From Capitulum mitella (taxonomy: Eukaryota; Arthropoda; Thecostraca; Pollicipedomorpha; Pollicipedidae): DNA of 64,000 bases. This document shows, piece after piece, positions 56,842 through 64,000 of the stretch. Within the stretch, counting starts at the first letter, position 1; each line of letters opens with the position of its first letter. The stretch lies in NCBI GenBank assembly GCA_030062745.1, contig CP099849.1, forward strand, positions 24,540,144-24,604,143. Reading direction: 5' to 3'. Made by a program: the position numbers and the translations under genes. Under the pieces are notes generated by a model that saw nothing but the letters and a program-made list of their open reading frames with translations, had not been told where the DNA came from and did not search any database.

Positions 56842-59365
56842 TCAAGCGCAGTACCGCGTACACCAAGCGGCAGAGACAGCCTAGTTTATTTCCCCCAGCA
56901 TGCTCCTCATAGCAGTATCTGTTAGGTACCATCACCTCATAGTCTTGTGGGCATCTGTGGGTCCGTCCTTGCGTACGATCATCAGGCAGTCTGAAAGCCA
57001 GAAGCTTTTTCTCTTTATGTTCCATCAGTACAAGCTTAAAAGAGACTGCGCTAAGTGTAAGAGCGGACAACTTATTGGCTCATGGCGTCTTTTATGTTTA
57101 CTAAATACTGCTCACTTGAATGGGACATGTTGCTGTCTGCACCATGAAATGTCTCGCTCAAGTTTACGTCTTCACTTTATTGACATTACGACTCAGTAAC
57201 GTCAACTTAATATCACTTTGAGCAATACCATCTCAGTGACAGTGGAGATGCAAACAACCATGGCGTTGCTGACTCGTAAAAATAATGAAAAAAATGAACA
57301 AAATTAAATATATCGTTCAATATATCATATATCATATAATATCATTATGAATATATCATATAATATCATTGAAGGACAAATGCCGATGCTGAAGCCCTTC
57401 TGCTTTCAGCATTTCGATTTAGCCTTCACACTTACCAGCAGGAGCGAGTGGGCCTAAGGAGAGTTTCCATCTCTGTTCGAAAGTTCACGGGTGGTGGTGT
57501 CGCGACAGCCTGCAGTCGAACAGCGGACAGACCTCAGAGCCAGTTTGGTGACCAGGCTGCCTGGAAGGCTTGCAGGCTCAAGGTGGGTACCAATAAAATC
57601 CCGACATTTTTTTCATATCTCAGGTTTTCTTCTTCGTCTCATGGAGTGTTGCACCTCCGATACCGCTGTGTGACAAAAATGTAAAACATGGTGATGTTTT
57701 TAAGAAATTTACTCAAATTTCGTGCTTCAAAACATACCTGAAAATGCCCACAAATAAAAATGTTGTTGCTTGGTCTACCCTGATCTGTGATAATTCTGAA
57801 ACGTTGTGTAAATCGCGTAACTGTTTTATGGAATGAAACTTTAACTATTTTTATCCAGTACGTGAAATACTATACTCCACGCCCGTTTTTTGAGGATTTT
57901 AACAATTTTCATCTTGGGATATCACAAGGTAACGTCAAACGTTAGTAAGCCGTGGATTCCGTTGAATGGTCTGATTTCATGTTCTCTTGGTAAATAGGGA
58001 AGAGCTTGATGAGTTCATCCAGCGGCGACACTATTTAAAGCTCAGATGAGCGAACCGCCTCATACCACGCGCAACATCGCTCCTGCCTGACGAGTCATCT
58101 AGCGTGACAGGATCGAACTGTTATATCACATGCGTTTGACTGACTGATTTTTTATGAGGAGGAGGGGGAGGGGTAAAAGATGTGTTTGCTTTCTTCGCGA
58201 CTCATCTCCTCGCTGCATATTTCTCCTCTTCAAAGAGGGACGGGGGGGGGGGGTCCGAAGGCCGGGCCCGCTATCCCTTGAATGCGCCCTTGCTCAACTT
58301 CTGTAACCAACATCGGAGTGGCGCTGGCATCTGAGCAGCGCTTCTGTGAGTGAACTGGCTACTCTCACCATCACATAGCTCCATCATTGATAGTGGTACG
58401 AACATCCGACAACCGCTATCTGTGTTCTGGTAGGTGCACTCCGACCGACAACAGCGCAGTTGTACGGAACATAGCAAACTGTGATTCTTTGTCTGCGGAA
58501 ACGCCGGCAACAGTTGGTACCCAGCACGGGCTCTAAACGGGAAATGTTTTCACTTCACATCCAGTGTCGGCAGAAATTATGCATCCGGTCGCGGTGGTAT
58601 TTTACGCCAGGCTCTCGCCGATTTCTCTGACATCACGCTCCACTGCTCAGAAGCTGCCGTAGCCTCCAGAGTCACGTTGAAAATCGAGAAGATTTCCAGC
58701 GGCCACCAGGTGGGCGAAAGTCCCCACTGGGACAACGCCACTCAGTCACTCTACTATGTGGTCATCATTGGACAGAACATTCTGCGCTGGGACGAACGGC
58801 GACCAAAGTGCACATCGGTGCGTAGCATCGACTGCAGTAGCCAGCCGAACCCCTTCCAACGTAGTTTCAGTCTTCATTGGATCTGAACGTTGTTCAATTT
58901 AGGAGGACCCACGCTTAACGTCGTAGTGCAAAATATCACTATAAACTGCAGAGCTGGTAACAGTAAAACCACTCTAAGGTACTCTGCATAATCCAGCGAA
59001 GGTCTTGATCATGTCAGAAGGTGGTGAATTTTGTGGTTGATGACTTTCATTGCGTTTTGAGATGACTCTTGAACGAATGCGAAGGACGCAACCCACAGAC
59101 TTCTGTGTGAAACCAGTGTTTGGAATAATTGCGACCGATTTACAATCATTATAATTTTCCATCTTTTTCTCAGATCTACTGCATTTAGAAATGATGCTCA
59201 AACCGACGTCTTAACTGAGGACGAAGTCCAGACACCCATTTTTAAATTAGGAGCTGAGAACAATTCCACAAGGAAAATCACCCCAATATGCATTCGAAAT
59301 AAGTCTGAGAGGGTTGGAGCAATCGGAATAGAGTAATTGAAAATCTTCTCGTGGTAGCAAAAAGA
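56485..59365 (+). repeat. Tandem segmental duplication, unit 2
   Basis: Paralogue of 51,430-54,455. It differs by an AT-rich insertion near 57,310-57,365, the loss of about 110 bp of intron 1 and scattered substitutions. It ends near 59,365, where a tandem satellite replaces the sequence that should lead to exon 2. Confidence 0.85.
58674..58817 (+). pseudogene. Regucalcin copy 2, exon 1 relic
   Basis: The sequence KIEKISSGHQVGESPHWDNA is clearly exon 1 of regucalcin, with the 5' splice donor still intact (GTGCGT). Three lesions mark it as dead. The start ATG has become ACG (58674-58676). Ten bases are missing near 58,800 compared with copy 1 (144 bp instead of 154), shifting the frame. No exon 2, 3 or 4 follows before copy 3. 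The catalytic Glu (GESPHW) is retained. Confidence 0.9.
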
Positions 59366-59403
59366 CATCATCATATATATCAAGACCAAAGCCAGGATCA
59401 ATA

Positions 59404-59845
59404 AGGGTCAAGGTCACGAAAGGCCAAGGTCAAACAGCTTGTGACCTGACCCAAATTTGCTTTGCAACATGTCGGTTTGTATGAAATATGCATTCAAAGG
59501 CCATAATAAAAACACGTGTACGCAAACTGATACGCTTACATATACCAGGGTCTGTCAAGGTAAAGGTCATCAAAGGCCATAGTCAAATATCTTGTGACCT
59601 GGCCAAGATTTTTTTGGGGCGTGGCGGTTTTTATGAAACATGCATTCAGAGACCCTAATAAAAACACGTGTGTGCACACGGAAACGCATTCATATATACC
59701 AGAGTCATTTCAGGTCAAGATCACCAAAGGTCAAAGGCAACTGTTTTGTGAGCTGGTCCAGATTTGCTTCGCAATATGTTGATTTGTATGAAATATACAT
59801 TCAAAGACCCTACTAAAACACGTTAGGCACACTGATTCTCTTATG
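59404..59845. repeat. ~145-bp tandem array with AGGTCA motifs
   Basis: Three units start at about 59,404, 59,547 and 59,701. Each has AAGGTCA-like motifs at its start, then TTGTGACCTG, a GTATGAAATATGCATTCA segment, AATAAAAACACGTG and a CATATATACC end. AGGTCA half-sites, sometimes as TCAAGGTCA (an FTZ-F1/ERR-type site), recur in each unit. The array begins where the segmental duplication stops, inside what would be intron 1 of copy 2. Confidence 0.8.
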
Positions 59846-59849
59846 TGTA

Positions 59850-60605
59850 TACATATATACATATACATACATACATAAATATAGACGCCAGAAGTGACCA
59901 AATGTATCGATGTTGGCTACCTTCACTGAAAATATGCCAAAAGATACATGTTGCGCCCTCATTTACTCTCAAACTCTCCCGTGTTGTTCGAAATCTGATC
60001 TGCAAAAGATAAAAAAATGACGCCATAGGTCAATGACCTGACATTACCTCGATCCAGAATCTTCAGTCAAGACACCAAATGAATGTAAATTGTCGTATTC
60101 CATGTTCTAACGGCCCAACAAACATTCTTTTCACGTTTCATTCAAAAAGTTGCACGGAATGGCCCTTACAGGCCAAGAAAGTGTCCAAAGTTGACCTTTT
60201 GCACCCTATTTGACCTTAAAGATATCGACCTGGTGTCATGAAACTTGCACACAATGTAAATGGTTACAACCCTACTCTGTTCATAAAATTTCATATCCCT
60301 GGCTCTTTCGTTGCCGAGAGAGGGGCACTTTTAGGATCCCCCTTCCAGTGCGCGTTAACGCAAAACTCCCTTCCACTGCGCAGATTAAATGGCTCTCCTG
60401 CCTGAGACGAAGACAGGCAGCGCTCCAGGCGAAACTCAAGCACAATGTACCCGGAGCATGCTATTAATGTTTGCGGTCGACTGAAATGCAGATGGTATCG
60501 GAAAAACGCTTCTTTCAGCAAACGTTGCTCGTCGGTGGAGTGCTCAACTTTGACAAAAGTATGCGATGTCCATATTTTTTTTGTGGCTGCGACAGTATCG
60601 AAGCT
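59850..60605. other. No recognised gene; possible transposon end
   Basis: AT-rich DNA with a TATACATA tract at 59,850-59,880. A segment (60,190-60,330) with TTGACC, ATATCGACCTGGTGTCATGA and AAACTTGCACA resembles dispersed invertebrate repeats. No coding exon was found. Confidence 0.35.
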
Positions 60606-60609
60606 GGAA

Positions 60610-61128
60610 TCAGACAGCTTTTAAATGCGGCATTTTTTTTAGGCGCCTTTGCCTACCGTTCTCCTTGCCATCCGATTTTGACTGCTTTTTATGCGTCGTT
60701 TTCAGTCTGCGAGATGAGTTTGGTTTATGCTTTAAGAGTGACATATGCATGACAATTGTGTATGATTTTAGAGGACTGACTTGCAGCTGATGCGTCGACG
60801 ATTTAAACAGATCGATGCATTTCATTCCCCGCTGGAGTGCGGTGCAGGTAACATCATACCGGCTCTTCTCAGACGACCTTGTGGGCTCGCCTACGTTGTA
60901 AATACTGACCATGGCAGAGATGCAAACTGACTGCGCGAAAATCATTCGTGGGTAGGTAGCCGGTGATTGAGACTCCTTGTTCATTATTAAGTACTGCCTC
61001 TGTATGGCAGTGATGATGTAGTCTGAGTACGTTGAGAAGGCTTCATTCACAAAGTCCATCTCCCTGGGGCTGGCCGCAGCACAGTTTTCATCTCTTTCGG
61101 TGCGACGGCTGACGTGTAGCCCCGGCAA
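60610..61128 (-). CDS. Unrecognised 172-codon ORF, possible transposon origin
   Basis: The frame is long for this AT-balanced region. It includes FVNEAFSTYSDYIITAIQRQ and then ICISAMVSIYNVGEPTRSSE-like text. The latter faintly recalls the F-N-x-R-R-G-G-E-P-S-R segment of Crypton/KCTD-type tyrosine recombinases, but the key arginines are not in place. The C-terminus is very basic. It may be a degraded transposon fragment; I do not assign a function. Confidence 0.2.
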   Translation of the reverse strand: MPGLHVSRRTERDENCAAASPREMDFVNEAFSTYSDYIITAIQRQYLIMNKESQSPATYPRMIFAQSVCISAMVSIYNVGEPTRSSEKSRYDVTCTALQRGMKCIDLFKSSTHQLQVSPLKSYTIVMHMSLLKHKPNSSRRLKTTHKKQSKSDGKENGRQRRLKKMPHLKAV

Positions 61129-61612
61129 GGTTCTCGAAGGTGGACGGAGGCTGTCTCCAGCGGAGCGTCTCGTCCGTACTGTGGTCTATCAGGGAGGCCG
61201 CCTAGCATACAGGTGTGTACTTAAGTGTTGCGTGACTTCCCAGGTTTTAGAACTCTGCTCGCCGCAGGAACTGTCATATCGCTAACTGAACATCATCGCT
61301 AACCTACCACCAGGGAACGAAGTGAACGATGTGATATTTAACCACATTGGACCACGCGGGCATGGGATGCACTTCTTCGAACCTAGGAGTCGAGGAACTT
61401 TTGCCCCTAAATTTAGACTTCTTAAAAACATCAATAACTGTGTTCTTAGTGGCATCATTTGAACAACGATTCAGCCTGAATGGAAATTTTGCACTGAATG
61501 TTTTCTAAAACGTCACCGTGACGGAAGTCACCAAAGACGCACAGACCAATACAGAGAGAACGCCGCTTCCTTTTAGTGCGCACTGCAGAAGCTGCCGCTA
61601 CTGCGAGGAACA

Positions 61613-63684
61613 ATGGTGAAGATCGAGAAGATTTCCAGCGGCCACCAGCTGGGAGAAGGTCCTCACTGGGACGACGCCACCCAGTCGCTCTACTATGTGA
61701 ACATCATGGGACAGAACATTCTGCGCTGGGATGAGCGGCGGCAGAAGGAGACCAGAGTGCACATCGGTGCGTGACGCCGACTTCGCGAGCCGCTGGAGAT
61801 TGCAGTGGCGTCTGCCGTAGGTGTTCGGCTCGAAATGCAGCTGCGCTGTCTGGGAAAACGAAAAATGAATCGTAATGAGTTCACAAATTAATCTTTCCAT
61901 GTTCCAGAAATCGTTCACGGTACGAAAATTTTTAGCTCCCAGTTTGCGTATTTCTGTTGCCAGTTATTGCAGAACAGCATGCCACAATAGGCGTCTTCAG
62001 CAAGCATTTACTTTTCCAAGCGGTCGTCCTTGCCATTTCAACACCATAACCAAAGTCTCGTGTTCGTGTATAGACATAGTTAACTCGTGCATCAGCTCTA
62101 GTTTTCTGTAAGCTTTTGAAAGCTTTGTCTCGACAGAGTCTGACCCTGAACCAGCCAGCGGCATCGCCGGCTTCACCTCCCTGGTGGTGCCCGTGCGTGG
62201 CAGGCCGGACAGCTACGTCATCACCAGAGGCAACCGGGTGGCCACCCTTGACTGGGACGGCTGTTCCCAGGAGCACACCGTGCGAGAGTTTGTTGCCGTG
62301 GACCAGGATAAGCCGTTCTCCATGCGCCTCAACGACGGCAAATGTGACCCGCAGGGCACTCTTCTGGCGGGTATGGCGTTTGTTGCTGTGGTGCTGCATG
62401 AATAGCGAAGGGGCCGAGAGGAGAATGGTGAACGAAATGAGGGAATGTCTCAGCTGCTACAGCGAGAGCAAATGTCACATTTGCCCTCGCTCTAGGAGCT
62501 TGACGGATACAGCTGTCAAATGGAATCGCAATGGATCGGCATGGCACTCCCTACGAGTATATGCTTACTGCTGGCCATGCTGGTAGCAATGATTAAGTCA
62601 ATGACGTTTTGCCGTCTTCTGCGACGATCAGCTGCGTCAAGCTGCGCCGGAACATGACCCCGGAAGTTGACATTGTCGACGAGCTAGCCCAACCATTAAC
62701 CTGAATCAAACGCTTGACGCCTAAGTGTACCTTTCACCCTTCTGAGGTCGGGGCCGAGCGAACGCGAGTGTTTGGACACACCTTGAGGTCCATGAAATGC
62801 TTGAATACTTTGTCTAGTCATGCTGACTTATAGATATATATTTCGGCACAGTCATTTGCCCAGTTTGCCACCAGCGTGTGCATGATCGGCTCCCCGGTTC
62901 TGTCCGGCAGGCACCATGAGTGAGGAGACGGCACCAGGAATCCCCAGACCGGGCGCCGGCTCCGTCTATTCCTTCAGCTCCCGTGACGGCAGCGCCACCA
63001 AGCTACAGGACGGCATCAGCGTGTCCAACGGGATGGCCTTCACCCCGGACGGCACCAGCTTCTTCTACATCGACACTCCCACCATGAAGGTCGACCTGTT
63101 CGACTACGACGTGGCAAACACGAGCGTCAGTGAGTTCACCGACGGACAGCAACGGTGTCAGCCAGCGCCGTTGTTATATCTGCACCGTTGTTTTATATAC
63201 TGACTTTCTGACTACTCTGAGAAATAACAGGCACATATGGACTTCTAATCTGGCGAGCGATATTGACTCAAGCTGTGCTACCGACACACTTCTAGCCGTT
63301 CTCTCTCCCACCCTAGGCAACAGACGCCCAGTGTTTGACGTCAAGGCGGCCCGTATACCGGGTCTCCCGGACGGCATGACCATCGACACCCAGGGCCGGC
63401 TCTGGGTGGCGCTCTTCTTCGGCAGCAGCGTCATCTGCGTCGACCCCAGCACCGGCCAGCTGGTGGACCAGGTGCACCTGCCGGCGACCAACATCACGTC
63501 CTGCACGTTCGGCGGCCCCGGCTACGACACGCTGTACGTGACGTCGGCCACAGCCGGGCTGGCCGAGTGGCAGATGATGGCCCAACCCGACGCCGGAGCC
63601 ACGTTCAAGGTCACCGGCCTGGGGGCACGCGGCTCGCGCAACGTCGATTGTAGCATCGACTACGAGGCGCTGAAGGCGTTGTAG
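61613..63684 (+). CDS. Regucalcin/SMP-30 copy 3, intact
   Basis: Four exons: 61613-61766 (154 bp), 62137-62370 (234), 62911-63129 (219), 63317-63684 (368). All introns are GT-AG in phase 1. The CDS is 975 bp for 324 residues, slightly longer than the vertebrate protein (299). The protein matches regucalcin end to end: ISSGHQLGEGPHWDDA, LDWDGCSQEHTV, RLNDGKCDPQGTLLAG, MSEETAPGIPRPGAGS, SVSNGMAF, FYIDTPTMKVDLFDYD, IPGLPDGMTIDTQGRLWVAL, CVDPSTGQLVDQV and TSCTFGG. The metal/active-site residues of the family (human Glu18, Asn103, Asn154, Asp204) are all conserved as Glu, Asn, Asn, Asp. Reaction in the family: hydrolysis of aldonolactones such as gluconolactone, with calcium or another divalent metal. 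The ATG is fixed by homology with copy 1. AG before a segment conserved among the copies (61588) suggests a 5' UTR intron. Confidence 0.96.
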
Positions 63685-64000
63685 GAGAGGAGCTCGTCCT
63701 GACTCGTAGAATCACGCAATAAGACGCCTAGTGCGGTACATGACGATGGATGTCTACTCGTTTGCTGCTTACGTCAGTATCTTTCCTTTACGCATTTACA
63801 CAATACAACAGAAGATTTATCAATTCTGTTTATTTTTCTTTAAGCTTGATCGACCCATTTCAATATTTTACACCCGAAGAACTGCAAGTCTTAACGTCAC
63901 GCGCCTTTGTATTCTTCACTGCCATTGCTGAGCGGGTCAAAAATGCCAATGGAAAATAGATCTTACAACAAAAAATATACTTTAGTACTTGAATGGGCAT
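63685..64000. other. 3' flank of regucalcin copy 3
   Basis: AT-rich sequence after the stop. AATAAG at 63718-63723 is the nearest variant polyadenylation hexamer; no canonical AATAAA is seen within the window. No further gene is recognised. Confidence 0.4.

Overview
The window is eukaryotic nuclear DNA. Genes are split by GT-AG introns, exons are short and GC-rich, and the intergenic space holds minisatellites and decayed transposons. The gene content (an ECT2/Pebble RhoGEF, an animal PLAT-domain lipoxygenase and tandem SMP-30/regucalcin genes) points to an invertebrate animal. I favour a non-insect arthropod such as a crustacean because of the lipoxygenase, the regucalcin expansion and a methylation-like CpG gap; this species guess is inference.

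Layout. (1) About 4.57-12.75 kb, minus strand: the N-terminal part of ECT2 (BRCT0, BRCT1, BRCT2, nuclear-localisation linker, first helix of the DH domain) in 12 recognisable exons with matching splice phases. The rest of the DH domain and the PH domain are not visible and should lie beyond the left edge. A probable 5' UTR exon sits near 12.55-12.76 kb. Between it and the first coding exon there is a run of almost 1.4 kb without a single CpG. (2) 12.8-18.2 kb: no recognisable gene. (3) 18.65-32.9 kb, minus strand: a lipoxygenase. Nine catalytic exons (18,652-25,963) join perfectly in phase (534 residues), keep the iron ligands and end at the C-terminal carboxylate. Upstream are two separate PLAT-domain exons (27.3-27.8 and 32.4-32.9 kb), each with its own ATG and each carrying two single-base frame disruptions. 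Corrected, both end in phase 0, so either could splice to the same catalytic body. A decayed Crypton-like tyrosine recombinase lies between them. (4) 33-49.7 kb: mostly non-genic, with a Bel/Pao-like gag remnant between diverged direct repeats, one orphan cysteine-rich exon, several micro- and minisatellites and non-autonomous transposon remnants. (5) 49.8-51.8 kb, minus strand: a LINE (endonuclease plus reverse transcriptase) pseudogene. (6) 51.4-63.7 kb, plus strand: three regucalcin/SMP-30 copies. Copy 3 (61.6-63.7 kb) is intact (four exons, 324 residues). Copy 1 (53.6-56.1 kb) has the same structure but three single-base insertions. Copy 2 (58.7 kb) is a fossil exon 1 carried on a ~3-kb tandem duplication whose left end falls inside the LINE.

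How the genes relate. ECT2 (cytokinesis), lipoxygenase (oxylipin synthesis) and regucalcin (lactonase/calcium-binding family) do not form a pathway. Their linkage looks like ordinary animal gene order. The most unusual material is a 55-bp tandem triplication of a branch-point/3' splice-site module in the lipoxygenase gene, the duplicated PLAT first exons, the CpG gap, the insertion-only frame breaks (probably assembly errors) and the LINE-bounded regucalcin duplication.
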